A stretch of 64,000 nt of DNA from Strongylocentrotus droebachiensis (GCA_035222895.1 JAVYIG010006862.1:1-64000), one strand, 5' to 3'. Numbered from the stretch's first letter, positions 1 through 12,389 are shown. A program made the numbers and translations. Notes: generated by a model not told the origin, from the sequence alone.

Positions 1-252
1 AGTACTAATTTGTACTTCCAAAGGTTGGCAGCTCTGACACTTACTAACGATACGTTGTATAACGAAACTACATGTAGGATCTGGGCATTGTTTTGAACTA
101 GAACTCCTGAAAGAATCACGGAATGTTTTGTGTGTGGACGTATGGTCGAACTAGAAGGGTATAACTGGGCGGGGCTAAACGTGACCGCACGCGAAAAAGA
201 GACATGACCTCTCATTTCCGCTTCCGTTTCATGACCGCAGTAGCAAACTGCG

Positions 253-395
253 CGCATATACAACGTTTCGCTGTAGTGTTTTGGATACTTGTTCTTGTGT
301 GTGTGGACGCCCGGTTTGCTATACAATGATTTTTTATACAACGTTTCTTGTTTGTGGACGCCCTGTTCGTTGTACGATGTTCTTTATACAACATT
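253..395. repeat. Imperfect minisatellite, about 50-base period
   Basis: TGTGGACGCCC-GTT, then TATACAACGTTTC or TATACAACATTTC, occurs twice in order, with degenerate partners on both sides (TGTGTGTGGAC at 130 and 425). Confidence 0.5.
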
Positions 396-541
396 TCTTT
401 ATAGAGTTACAGGATAATTCTTTTTGTGTGTGGACATGCTCTTATTTGGGCAGATTGGGCAACTATTGTCCTTGTGCATTTGGCTTGAAGAAAACTGGGT
501 TGTGATAAAAGTTGACCTATTACTTTATTAGGTTGATGATG

Positions 542-682
542 GTAGGAAAGAGAAAGAGAGGGGAGAGAGAAAAGAGGAGAATGAAAAGGGAGAGAGAAAG
601 AAGGAGAGGAGAGGGGGGAGTGAGTAAGAGAGAGAATGTGTGAGAAAGAGAGTGAGAAAGGGAAAGAGAGGGGGGGGGGGGG
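542..682. repeat. GA-rich block ending in a poly-G tract
   Basis: GAGAGAAAGA sequence followed by about 13 Gs (670-682). No gene. Confidence 0.85.
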
Positions 683-1251
683 AAGGGCAGAACAAACAGG
701 CACTTACTTTCAGAAGTGAAGAGGACACCAAATTAATTTAACCTCTTGCCATTTTGATTGGATTCAACTAAATCCACTTATCTTTGGGAGAGGAAAAATG
801 GCCGGAAATTATTTCCCCTGTTGCCTCCAATTCAGGAAAAGACATGAGGCTCTGATTAGTCTAAAGGTGTAGATCAATAGAGAAGTTAGGAATTGATCCC
901 AAAACGATTCCAAAATATTGACACATGTAGGTGGAGGTGAAGTCATATCCTTTGAGAAGTAGATCCTTTTCCTATTTGGTTACAAATATAGTAATTGTCA
1001 AAATAAAGGTGTTTCAGTTTACAGGTTTTTTAAATGTCATTATACATGTATGACTTTATGGAAATCCACTATACCTACATGTGATAAATTACACAAGGCT
1101 GGACATTAATAGGCATCTCATACATGTACCCACCCACTAGGGGTGAGGTCTCCATTGCAGATATCCCCCCCCCCCCCCCCCTCCCCCTCCCACGTCGCTC
1201 TTGACCCCACAAAACTACAGTGAAAAAAGAAGTGGCGAATGTAAATACATG

Positions 1252-1594
1252 TACCGTAATGAACGTTGTATAAACCGCCCTCGTGTATTAACCGCACCCC
1301 TCTTTTTCGCCGAGATTTTTTTTTTTGTGTGTGTAAGATCATTGATGTAAATTAAAATACAGAAGGGACCTAGGATAGAACCTTGTGGTACACCATGTAA
1401 TAGAAGAAAAATTGGAGGAATTATTATTATAAACTACATATTGAGATCTATCAGAAAGATTACTTTCAAACCAAGATGACAGACAAATTTGAGTGTTGTT
1501 CTATAGTTTCCGAGTGGTGAGTCAACACACCGATTACCGAGCTGGGAGACATTGCGGCAAAAAAGGTGCTGTTAATACACCGTTAATTACGGTA
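1252..1594. mobile_element. TIR element enclosing the RT relic
   Basis: The left end starts TACCGTAATGAACG and is followed by a related direct repeat (GTGTATTAACCGCACC). The right end is its inverted partner, reading on the other strand TACCGTAATTAACGGTGTAT. About 25 of 30 terminal bases pair. This looks like a MITE that received, or captured, a LINE fragment. Confidence 0.5.
1337..1491 (-). pseudogene. Decayed reverse transcriptase fragment
   Basis: The minus strand reads WFESNLSDRSQYVVYNNNSS and shortly after, in a shifted frame, GVPQGSILGPFCILIYIND. This is the conserved RT segment also found at residues 165-210 of the intact LINE at 62283-63815. A one-base frameshift lies near 1403. Only about 50 residues remain, and it sits inside a terminal-inverted-repeat element, so it is a relic. 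Confidence 0.78.
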
Positions 1595-1904
1595 TACATT
1601 TATGGAGGGCAGGGGAGGGGGGGGGGGGGGGGTGTTGTTCCCTCATAACACTTTCTGAATGAACTATAAATTAAACAGATTCTGAATAATGCATATAATC
1701 TCCTCCCCCAACCCCCCCCCCCCCCCCCCCCACACTCCCAGGTTCTTGAGCCTGGATAATTACCCCTCTGTACACCATGTACATGTAGTTCTCACAGCCT
1801 TCTTGTCTGCAGATATATCTTAGCAAAATCAACGCATTCATATGCAAAATTGTGTAATGTGTGAAACTAATAGAAGATATTAACCTGCACTTGCTAGTTG
1901 CTAC

Positions 1905-2155
1905 TCTCCACCCAGGTGTTAAATGGGTACCCGGTAGGATGCGACCGTCATTGTTGGTCAAACAGTTTTTGAGCGTCGAGTAACGCCTGGCTGGAATGCT
2001 CACCAGGGAGTGAAGATTGAGCACACAGTGTGTGCGGGCAGGCACTGAATCCAATGACCGGGGTAATTGTATTGTATATTTGTAAAGCGCTTAGAGACAT
2101 TTGTGATCAGCGCTATATAAAAAACCTAAATATTATTATTATTATTATTATTATT
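1905..2155 (+). mobile_element. SINE-like element, 3' portion with ATT tail
   Basis: Contains CCCAGGTGTTAAATGGGTACC, a motif shared with the SINE copies near 23370 (minus) and 57711 (plus). The end is AAAGCGCTTAGAGACATTTG with AGCGCTATATAAA and then an ATT repeat (about 2131-2155). This tail form is common in SINE and L2-like elements of marine deuterostomes. The tRNA-like head is missing or unrecognisable. Confidence 0.65.
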
Positions 2156-2732
2156 TATGAGGTTTATGCTTCACAAGTTCACTTATTAACTAGAAAAATA
2201 TACATGTACTGTCCAGAATAATCCCATGTTCCTTTCTAGTGGTGTAATGTATCTTTGTTAATCATTTAACCAAAAATATTTGTAGATCTTGGATTACTTC
2301 GAAGCTATAAACGTATTGGAATGAAGCTAAAATGTAGTCCATCCATGAGGAAACTGGGCTAAAAGTTCACATTTTTCTTCAATCAAATTTTCCAGTAGTA
2401 TACTGAAAACAAATTGTTAAACAGTGTCATTCTACACAGAATCAGATACATGTAGTTGTACATATAGTTGAAGATAGGGCTCCCATCCACTATTTGTTTG
2501 CTGTCCCCAAACTGATCATTCTCTTCATCTGCAATATCCTCCTTTTTTATTACCGGAATAACGTGACCGGTATAACAGATGATCTAGTCACTGACAAATC
2601 AGTGGTGAAGGTGATTAATTGTCTCTAATTAAAATAAAAAGACAATTCAATCTCAGTGACATCCACCCAATCCTATAAGACCATCAATCTGTCTCCGCCA
2701 ATGTAAATAATAATGGCTCTGATTTGTATTAA

Positions 2733-2918
2733 AGCCCCACTGCACTACTTATAGCTACTTGCACCTCTATATAGCAAACAAAGACTAATCTGTGACCATT
2801 GGTCCCCCATGATCCCCTTTTTCTTATGTTAATTGAGAGCTGATTTGGTGAGATAACCACCTGTCAGTGACCATGCAGGGAGGTCTAATCCCCCTGGCCA
2901 AACTAGTGCAGTGGGGCT
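2733..2918 (+). mobile_element. MITE with TTAA flanks (copy 1)
   Basis: 15-base perfect terminal inverted repeats: AGCCCCACTGCACTA (2733-2747) and its complement (2904-2918). TTAA lies immediately outside both ends, as expected for piggyBac-type insertion. A reverse-orientation copy lies at 30848-31035. Confidence 0.75.
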
Positions 2919-3610
2919 TTAAAGGAGGTACTTGGAAACCAGTGTATTGAAATGGCAATGAGGCCAACATAATTTCCTCTGAATTTAGATAGATTTAATG
3001 CCCTACGTATTGAGTGAAAACTGGTCAGGCAAAAACAGCTGGTAATGAAAAGTCCACAAATTCAACAAAAAAAAACTTTTTGATGTGTTGAAGCTAGCAT
3101 TGTATATATATTAGCGTAACTTAAATCGAAAAAAAAAATGCTATACAAAGCTGACCTGCTACTATATTGGCTTGAATAAAGATTAATTACTGATACATTT
3201 AAACAAATGGATAAGAAGAACCAGCTGTCTCCCATACGTTCAGAGTGTACGGTCGTGATCATAAATACAACTTAAAACCCAATCAACCGCTACATCATGG
3301 ACAGGATTAAAAACATTGCATTATAGAACAAAAGATAGTGACAGAGCACTACTGGCATTCTGCCTGTTTGCTGAAGTGCTGGAATTGTATAATTTAATAG
3401 CCTTGACTACTGTGTTACTGCTTTGCATATTGACAGTAGCAATTTTAGATCCCTTTATTGATTCCTGTACAAAATATTCAGGGGGATCAATACTAGCCCA
3501 TATTAAAAGCCAGTAAGGACTTTTCGCTTACGTTAATAGTATTCATGAGGGAGATTATTGGGTAGCCATGGTTAAATCATAGGCTTTAACCTTTTATTCT
3601 CTCTGATGCA

Positions 3611-3910
3611 GTTTTACATAATGGTGTTAATTAGATTCATGTTCAATTAATTCTTTGTCCAGAAAAATCTGAAGATGTTTCTGGTTAATAAATTAAGATT
3701 ACCTAATGATACCAGAAGTAAGAAAATAACTATACAAGTTGCATGGCTAATTTCAGGGGATTGGACCTTTTGTCCTGCATTTAAGCTATTCTGAGCCAGC
3801 TTGACATTATAGTGTTAATTGGATTCAGGATTCATGTACAGTTCTAAGATGTTTCTGGTTAATAAAGATTGCTTGATACCAGTAGTAAGTAAATAGCTCT
3901 ATCAGTAGCA
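3611..3910. repeat. Imperfect direct duplication
   Basis: 3611-3745 and 3804-3910 share TAGTGTTAATTGGATTC-like sequence, AAGATGTTTCTGGTTAATAA and a GATACCAG-AGTAAG end in the same order. This is an old tandem duplication of about 190-base period with deletions. Confidence 0.6.
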
Positions 3911-4799
3911 AAGCCAGACAACATGAGCTTTGTAGCTGATACTTCCCTTTAATTATTTGTCAAAGCGATGACCAAATGATTAGCAGAATTAGACCTTGTC
4001 ATTGGTGATTAGTTGACTCAACAAATAAGCTTTTAAAGTGAACTATTAATCACGAAAACATACTGTCTTTTGTATGTTAGTAGTTCCATGCCAAAATACC
4101 GTATTAATAATATTGAGCTTCAAATATTACTTGCGTAGAGAGATTTTGCAAGTTGAATACACTATCAATTGACATAAAAGGGACCTGTCAGTCCAGACTA
4201 TTCGATGCATCCGTATGCGCTCACATGAAAATAAGGCCTGCATGGAACCCAAGTCCGACTCGGGCTCCATGTGTGTCGCGTTTTGTCATTCTTTATTTTC
4301 TTCATACTCGTTTTCCATCAGCCATTAGATAGTTTTGAGGTTGATTTTATATATTCTAGCTGTACAAACCCTTTTTTAGGTGATAGTAACACTTTAATCT
4401 ATAAATCGGATCTTTGTCTATTCTTAATTAAGCACAAACTAACGTGAGAGAATAGGTTTCATTTAAAACTACTTGTATGATCACCAAATAGGAGTACTAA
4501 CTACCAAGACATGGTTGATAGATGACCTTGGAAGGAATAAAAGATGATCCCAAATGTACAATCATATCTTAAAAATTCTATATTTTGCATTCAAAATACA
4601 TCTAGTGGCTTGCTTGTCAATATTTGGCCGTGCTACATGTGTATAATTATATAAAAATGAACTTGGAAGCTTGTGCCCTTCCTTCATCTCAAGACACTAC
4701 TTGTTACCCTACTTGTGACTGTCCGTGCTCAGGGCCGAAAAGCGAAGACAGATGAATCTAGTTACATAGCGTAGCATACCCTTTAATCAATTTTCATAT

Positions 4800-5620
4800 A
4801 GATTGAGCCAGTGCAGGCATGCTCATCATGAGGAGCGATGGATGCCCAATAAAGCTTACGTTCCGAAAGAGTGCACCGCCTGTACACTCTCCATCCTGAC
4901 GATAGCTCGTTTGGGAGTGCACTAAATCCAGCAGATGATTTGTTGGGATGCACGGGGCTCATGTAAGCTCTTGAAAGAGGTGTGCTGGCTGGCTCGGATC
5001 GTCCGTCATCGTCGTTGCATCGCGCTTGGGTAGATGGGTATGAAATTAGCCCTGGAGGTCGTCTGCCATATCGCAGGGAGCCGTGTGTATTTAGAGCAGT
5101 CGAGGCGCTGCCAGGAGAAGCTTCTGTAACGGATTTGACGGTCACCCCCCAAATAAAATTAACGGGCTTCATGATCTTGCCGGGGAAGAGGTGGTTACAT
5201 TTGATTCGTTAGGGGAAGGTGTGAATGTATCTGACTTGAAGAAGATGGATCAAGCGGTTAATTCGTTTAAGGAATAGGTCGCTAGGGTAATCCAACCTCA
5301 CTGCCCAGTCAGGCATGATAAGATGCATGGGGGCGGTGGTGTTAAGAGAGAGAGGGGGGGGGGGGGGGGGTAGGAATCTGAAAGCAAAACACTCTCTACA
5401 GACGTATCATGCACGGTGACACTTTAAAGTGAGCTGCAAAACGGGAGCTAGCCAAAGGCAGCAAAATCAATTACTGGGACAAAGCGAGGAGGAAGTGACG
5501 TCAAGAAATGAATATTGACGTAGTGCTGCCGGGGTAGATAGTGGGATTCAATTCAGGTGGTCGCCGGGATGAGGATGCCATTCTGAGTCTCGCTGGCACA
5601 TCAGCTGGAAGTTGATTATT
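4800..5620. promoter_or_regulatory. CpG-rich stretch with a perfect CRE
   Basis: CpG is clearly denser here than in the surrounding AT-rich sequence (for example CGGATCGTCCGTCATCGTCG near 4996). At 5496-5503 there is a full palindromic cAMP-response element, TGACGTCA, and a half-site TGACG follows within about 20 bases. No repeat match was seen in the window. It could be a promoter or enhancer, but which gene it serves cannot be read from sequence. Open frames of up to 129 codons on the minus strand resemble nothing I recognise. Confidence 0.3.
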
Positions 5621-7188
5621 GTTGGGCTGGTGCTAAGTTGTGAAGCAATTGGTGAATTGGGATTGCTCTCCAACTATTTTTGCAGTATTGGTATTCTGTG
5701 ATTTGTGTGTTTACGCTTTTCTTCCTGTTTTGTGATCTTTTGCCACTGCAGGTTTTAAAGGTGGGATTTTGCCACAAATGCGTGGACAGCATTGGATTTA
5801 GTGATCAGAGAATCTTGAATTGGGTAAGCATTTTTTCCTTCATTTTCTTTATAGATTATAATGAATTAACATCTAGACAAAATGCAAAAAGAATGTTATA
5901 TTGAATTGGATCAGTATTTAGTAATATAAAAGAACTTTTTCTTAAATTTCTACCTTAAATTTGTCTCTTTCATTGGAAAAGATGTCCACTGTTCAAAGCA
6001 GAATGATTTTGAAAACACAGGACAAAAAAGGAAAAATTACTTTCATTTTCTCTTCTTTGATTTAATTGATTTTTTTAAATGAATTGTGTTGGCTCTTTGT
6101 CCAACATTACAGAAAATAAATGACCTAAAAGCCCCACAATTAGCTACATGACACACACATTTTTAAGGTACATGTTTTGATAGTGCTGCCCAATTTCCCA
6201 CCTATTGCCCAACATCAAAATTTAATTGACATTCCGGTTTTAGAGTAAACCAAGATATCAAGAAATAAATCTTTCATCACTGAATTATTATTTATATCTC
6301 CATCGATTATTCCAGTACATGTACCCTTTCTAATCAAGAGGTGTTCATAACGAAGTGATATTTTCTGCATGAACTTCATCGTGGATGTTCTGCTCAAATA
6401 CTGCTTTACTAATGAATTAAACATGTGTGGATATGATTAATATGAACTTGGAATCATCACATCTCTCAATAGATTTGTCCTTTTCAATAAGTACACTTCC
6501 GAACAAAAAATAATAGGAGTATTGATAATTTGATACTGTTTGGTTGTGGCTTACTTACCTTTTACATGAATGACGTGGGACTCTACAATTCAGTGAAGGA
6601 TTTATCAAGGTTCCACTTAATCATGTGTGATATTTGATTTGTGATCCTTGGAGCAGAACATTTTTAGAATTTAAAAAATCTGAATTATTAGCTAGGTTCG
6701 TGCACATTAGTCATCTTTAAAATTGCCATGATTAGATTATACATGTACAGTACATAAGGATTGGTTTATGGTAGTTTAAAAAAAAAAAAATTGGGGAAAA
6801 GGATATTGTAGAAATGAAGTGCTTTGCTACATTTGCTGGAGTATTTGGGCAATGAAACTGTACATTTTACTTCTCAATAGTCAAAATGCATAGTCACTTT
6901 GCCTAATTTTCCTTGGACTCTCATTAATATTGAATATTGGGGGGGGGGGGGGATACCTTGAAATAGTGTATAACAGAGCTGCTAACCAGTATACGATTTT
7001 TAGAATAAATAGGACAGTATGGTTTTTCCTCAATAAATATGATTTTTAAAAACAAAATACATATGATTTTCCGAAAATTTGAATGCGCTTTGTGTATTTT
7101 GTGTGTATGTGCCATTTTCAATTGCAAATTGCCCAGTCTCTCCTGTAAAGGATCCTACAAGCATCTCACACTGGCAATTTGGGGATGT
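5621..7188. other. Unique AT-rich sequence, nothing recognised
   Basis: No exon-like reading frame, repeat partner or RNA gene seen, apart from a poly-G tract at about 6940-6952. Confidence 0.6.
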
Positions 7189-7345
7189 TCATTGGTTCAT
7201 CGAACACACCAGTCATGACCAAATCATGCATATTCAACCAATGGTTCATAAAAATGCATTTACATGCCGCTCATTGGTTCATTAAACGACCATTCATGAC
7301 AAACTCTTGCATATTCAACAAAATGTTTGTAAAATGTACTCTAGT
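7189..7345. repeat. Tandem duplication, about 84-base period
   Basis: CATTGGTTCAT-GAAC and GCATATTCAAC occur in the same order in both units (7189-7260 and 7273-7345). Confidence 0.6.
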
Positions 7346-8275
7346 ATAAAATCTAGTATAAAATGAGGCAGCTTATTGCAGTAAACTGCTTTCATTTTCT
7401 TTTTGTCCCCGGATAATGGAAGTGAAACCGGATATTTCTAGCGAATAACACTATATTTTCCTAAACTAGCATTCAGTCTTTGTTGAAAAATAAAACAATC
7501 TTTTGGATTATTCATACTCTTAAAAAAGAAGGAAATCTTGCAAAATATGATCTAGTGTCACTAGTTTCACTCACTATTCAGACATACATGTACATGTAGA
7601 GCACTTTAGGATTGTAGTTTGACAATGGCAAGGGAATTATGATGGATGGGATGATGATGGGCCAATGGATGGATTTTATCCAGGGATTCAGAAGGATTTT
7701 CCTCTCTTTATTGGCAAATTTGTCAAATGAATCCACCCTCCTGCTTCATGCCCTACGCAGTGGAGTCATTAAACTAATCCTGATTATATTGAGTTATGTG
7801 CTTAATCTCTCGTTGTCTGACTCGTTGTCTGACTGTTTAATTTGGTTTTCTTGTGATGCCAGTGTCATCTATCATCTAAAGCTTTGAGATTATGCTAGAT
7901 TGGCTATGTAAAGGTGTTGACTCATTGAAAAGACATTGTAAGTTGTTTTTTAACCTAGAAATAGAAGATATATTTTCTCAATTTTCTGTGAATCTCCTCT
8001 CCTCTTGCTTGCTGTTTTTTAGATAAACATGTTGTTGGAATAAATTGATGCAAAATCCAGACGTTTTCTCTTGATAACATTGTATAATCTTATTTGATGT
8101 TACTCGTTAAAACACGTTTAGGCAGTGAGACACGCAGGCACTTTTTCATCCTGAAAAAGCCATTAGCCCCACATCTTATTATACATGTTTGTGGTACATG
8201 TACGTCACAGATACATTGTGTCTGTCTCCCACACACGAATACTGATGCTTCGCCTTTTCTGAAACTTGTGTTTTT

Positions 8276-8640
8276 CATCTTCATCAACATTGTCATCTTC
8301 ATCAACATTGTCATCATCATCATCACTATTTTCATCTTTGTAATCATCATCATTATCATTTATATCTTTTTCATCATCATCATCATCATTATCATCATCA
8401 TCATCATCATTTTCATCTTTGTCATCATCATTATCTTTTTCATCTTTGTCATCATCATCATCATCATTATCATTTTCATCATCATCATCATCATTATCAT
8501 TATAACCATATTCAGTTTTCAATATTATCATCATCAGCAGCACCACCACTACCACTACCATCTAATCATCAATATCATCACTATTGTCATCATCACTATC
8601 ATCATCACTATCATCATCTTCATCATCATACTTCTCTTTG
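8276..8640. repeat. ATC/GAT trinucleotide microsatellite
   Basis: Long run of ATC units with scattered TTT and CTT interruptions. It produces long artificial open frames (poly-Ile or poly-Asp) that are not genes. Confidence 0.95.
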
Positions 8641-9474
8641 CAATTTCCATATATGAGTGTCTTTGGTTTTTCAAAGATCTTGGGTAGCTTTCAAGAGCCA
8701 CATCATTTTCTGCTCCTGTCATTTCCCCCCCACTACTTGTAGTTTGCCAAGCTATCGACCTTTGCGATGAAGCAAAACAAAAACTATATTTCCTTGTTTC
8801 AACTGAGTGAAAAATAAATAAATCTAGGTCATTTAATAGATAAGTGTATGATCTTTGATAATTAATGACAAAGATTATCAATTTATCTGATTAAAGAGTC
8901 TTTAAGAGCAGTGTGCTTGCGATTTGCCGAGGGAAAGCCAATACAGGCAGCATGCAGCATCGTTTCATAAGCTGTATACAATTAGTACATGTATATTTTC
9001 CCTTGACCGAGTGGGTGTGTGTGGCCTACGGATATAGAATGCAAGTCTATATTTGAAACTTATCTTTAAGCTGTACATTTTGAATTTTGTCCGAAAGAAC
9101 TGTAATCTGTATCTAAAGTCTAGACATAAGTGTACAGGAAAGTGGCAAGGTAATTGATAGCATTGTTTTATGCTAAAACAGGAAAACATTTGCCACTTAT
9201 CTCACATTTTACTATGTACACCTGTAGTTGAACTTTTAGTCTTTTGTAATGAAAATCATGTTGTTTTTTCTCCATTTGACCACTTAAATTTCCCTCTTAA
9301 AATCTGCATCTAAACATATAATGAATCTTGAAAATTGCATTTGTAATAACTAGAGTTGAACAAGTACAGGTGGGCAGTGGAGTATTTGTTACTCTTTTTT
9401 AATGTAGATCTGTAATAATTGCAGAGTTATTCTGTATTATCAGTGATGGGTATTATGATATCATCTGTTAATTA

Positions 9475-9793
9475 AGCCCCTCTAAAGTGTTGGGAGCCCC
9501 GAATTCGCTGAAAATTTGATGGCAAAATTTCATTTAAATTGTATCATAATGTGAAAGAGGACGTCGTTTATTAAAGACACACTTCTGCAAAGACTTCCCC
9601 TCAAAAATGTGTTTGATGACAAATATTGATAAAAGAATACATAATTTGGTTTACTGTTGTACGCAGAAAACACATTTGTTTTGAAAATCCTTGCAGAAAT
9701 GTGTCTTCAATGCCATCCTCTTTCACATTATGATACAATTCAAGTGAAATTTTGCCCTCAAATCTTTTGGGCTCCCAACACTTTAGAGGGGCT
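9475..9793. mobile_element. Foldback MITE with long inverted arms and TTA target duplication (copy A)
   Basis: Arms of more than 100 bases start AGCCCCTCTAAAGTGTTGGG at the left and end with the complement at 9793. Both flanks carry TTA, the typical target of PIF/Harbinger-like elements. The arms share the TGTATCATAATGTGAAAGAG segment as an inverted pair. Related copies: 28229-28454 (one side) and 58596-58931. Confidence 0.75.
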
Positions 9794-10099
9794 TTAAAAG
9801 CCAGAATAGGGTTACCTCTGTACAAAAATAATTTGCATTAATGCCCTCCTGGCCTTATTAAAGTAGATGATAATGCTGAGAAGTCCCTTCACAGGATGGC
9901 TGTACACTCTGTTGGCCTGCTACTTGTCTAATTAATTGATTTCATTAGAGCTCTGTCGTATTGATTGAGCCCGACTTATTCTCAGTATTTTTAGCATGCC
10001 ATGGCATGTTAAATCAATTGGACTGTTCTGCATATCGCAGGCTCGTTATCTGTTCCACATCCATGCTACATACTGTAGGAGGATGTCGGAATCATATTT

Positions 10100-10590
10100 G
10101 GCTCTTAGCAACTACTCCTGAAAAAGAAAGAAAAAATCCATATTGACATCCATTATACATGGCTTGCTGTTTGATACTCGAAACCTGTATTCAACTCCTG
10201 GACCCTGTTTCATAAACCTTTGTTAGCTCACAGCCAATCAAATGCAACCATTTCAGCAGCTTACAACAGTTATTGTAACTTATTACAGATAACAAGTTTT
10301 GTTCAACTGGCCAAATCACCAAAATATAGAAATTAGCTCTTACGATCTACTCCTGAAAATCCATATTACCATCCATTATACACAGTTTGCCGCTTGATAC
10401 TCGAAACAGGTATCCGATGCACACAGGTGTTCAAATTTAAACCTCTGGACCTTGTTTCATAAAACCTTTTATTGGTAACAAGTGTCACATTTCTATATCC
10501 ACTTTTGCTCACAGCCAATCAAATGCAACAATGTCAGTAGCTTATACACAATTTATTGTAAGTTATTACCCATAACAAGTTTTGTGCAAC
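10100..10590. repeat. Tandem duplication that contains a foldback MITE in each unit
   Basis: Units about 10100-10332 and 10333-10590 share CTACTCCTGAAAA, CATCCATTATACA, TTGATACTCGAAAC, TGTTTCATAAAACC and CACAGCCAATCAAATGCAAC in the same order. Each carries an inverted-repeat module (GTTTCATAAA... and ...AACAAGTTTTG) of the family also present at 31647 and 45973. The MITE was therefore in place before the segment was duplicated. Confidence 0.65.
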
Positions 10591-12130
10591 CGGGTACTGT
10601 AATCTTTTGTAATATGTGGCTTCTTTTATCAGAAAATGTAAATATTTTATTGATGTATTGGATTAAATTAACTCCATTCAGTTGCATTGCACATGTACAT
10701 GTATCCTTTTTCGATTCTCTAAACGTGATTGGAATATTAACACAGTGTCACTCTGCCAATTGCAAAACAAAAAATTCATGAAAAGTGGAGCGGTTGCATT
10801 CATAGCGTGTAACCCAATACAAGAACAAACAAAATGTCTGACATTACAACGGGCAGAGTGACAAAAATGCTCATTATCTAGCGGGTAAAGAACGCAAAAG
10901 GTTATCTGGGACAATATCATTCTGGCATTATGCGTGATCCATTTAGCGCTGGCTTTTTGTCTCTGCCGAAGCGTGAAAGCACTGTGAAGTGGCAGGCATC
11001 CTTTTGCGGCTTGCCACCGTGAGCTGGTCTGTCGAGCACTCGCGGCGGTGAGAAGGGGCGTAAGTAATGCCGTCTGAATTTTGATGGTCAGTTTAGTGTC
11101 GTCTGATACAAGCGCTCATCCGTAGGAATTCAGCGTTATTGACGTTGAATCGTCTGCTGAAAGCAAGAAAGAATATTTGTTAATTTGAAGGCAAGAAATT
11201 AACTACAAGAAAGGAAGTTTTTATTGTTCTGTATACCTTGAGATTCTCTTGAAAATTGCTGTAAATGTAAACGATAGATATTGCTATAAATCGATTTTGT
11301 TGTGTAAGATGAACCACTATTTTAGTGATGAAGATGGATTAGGAAGCACAATTTTAATTAGTATAAAATCGGATAGATTTAAATACATGTATCTTTTTTT
11401 TTCTTCTTCAATTTAGCAAAAAAAATTATGTTTTCTGGGAAAGTACATGAATGTTGCTCCTCAAAATATCTGAATCTTCATTTTGATTTTGAGATTCACC
11501 TAAGCTGTGAAACCTGTACACACTGCTCAATGGTGACCAAAAGTGTTATCTGTTAGCATGTGGTCTTTATGTGCAGGTTCCTTTCCTACAACTTTTATTT
11601 GGGAAACGCTTTCCAAGGGAAACAAAAGATGAGGTCTCTATAGACAAGTAGTCTTTCTGTACAGGTGGTCACTAAAGCAGGTATGATTGGATAACTAGAA
11701 TGGACCATACCTATAAATAATAAGCTCAGAACTAACTTATAATTGGAAGCAATATTCACAGCAAAGCAAAGCAATGATATCAAACAAGGGACTATGGAAT
11801 AGCTTACCATCTAACAAAGATAGCAGTCAATATTTTTTTCCTATATTTCCATTTTTTGACAAAATGACAGTACAATACATGAAAATAGGCACATGTTTTT
11901 ACACAAGAGATGTAATTAAAATCTAAACAAGATATGATATGATGTTTTCTTAACTTTGTTCAGTAATATGAAAATAAGAAGAAAAAAAATCCAAAATTAA
12001 AAAGGGCAAGAGGGGCTGAGGGGCATTAGCAAGTAAGTCTTCTGTTAACAAAAACATCCTATTTTGAGTTATGTCATAATTTCAAATTCAATAGTTAAAC
12101 AATTCATTGTTAAATTGATGTAGGATATCA
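10591..12130. other. Non-coding stretch with a small CpG-rich island
   Basis: Mostly AT-rich. 10945-11160 is CpG-richer (GAGCACTCGCGGCGGTGAGA) and contains a donor-like GC|GTAAGT at 11058-11064, so a non-coding first exon here is conceivable but unsupported. 11528-11690 carries ACAGGTGGTCACTAAAGCAG-type repeat sequence. Confidence 0.3.
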
Positions 12131-12332
12131 AATTGACCCCCCCCCCCATTCTTTATTCTGTATCAGTTTGGCTTAGTAGGATAAAGAACGGTTTCCCGAT
12201 ATATCTCTAATCCTACCCCTTCTCCGAGCAAAACGTGACGAGTCGATCCGATGTCAATCGCTTACATGGCCACTCCAGCACGATCAATACCATTATCTTC
12301 ACAGATGCCCGGATGATCAATACGCCGGCTCT

Positions 12333-12389
12333 CCGCAAGAAGGCCGTAAGATCTATGCGTTGTCAGTGGCATTAAGGGCCTTCTTGCGG
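12333..12389 (+). other. GC-rich perfect hairpin
   Basis: CCGCAAGAAGGCC (12333-12345) is followed after 31 bases by GGCCTTCTTGCGG (12377-12389), a perfect 13-bp stem. A second outer pairing (CGCC at 12323 with GGCG at 12396) may extend it. The surroundings are CpG-richer than average. It is not a U-rich terminator; it may be a structured RNA, a miRNA-like precursor or the centre of an old palindromic element. Function unknown. Confidence 0.4.

Noticed and set aside
4783..5172. 129-codon minus-strand frame in the CpG-rich stretch
   Set aside because: No similarity recognised and no splice or initiation context; the lack of stops is expected with higher GC.
8094..8687. 197-codon poly-Ile frame and opposite poly-Asp frame
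   Set aside because: Translation of an ATC/GAT microsatellite.
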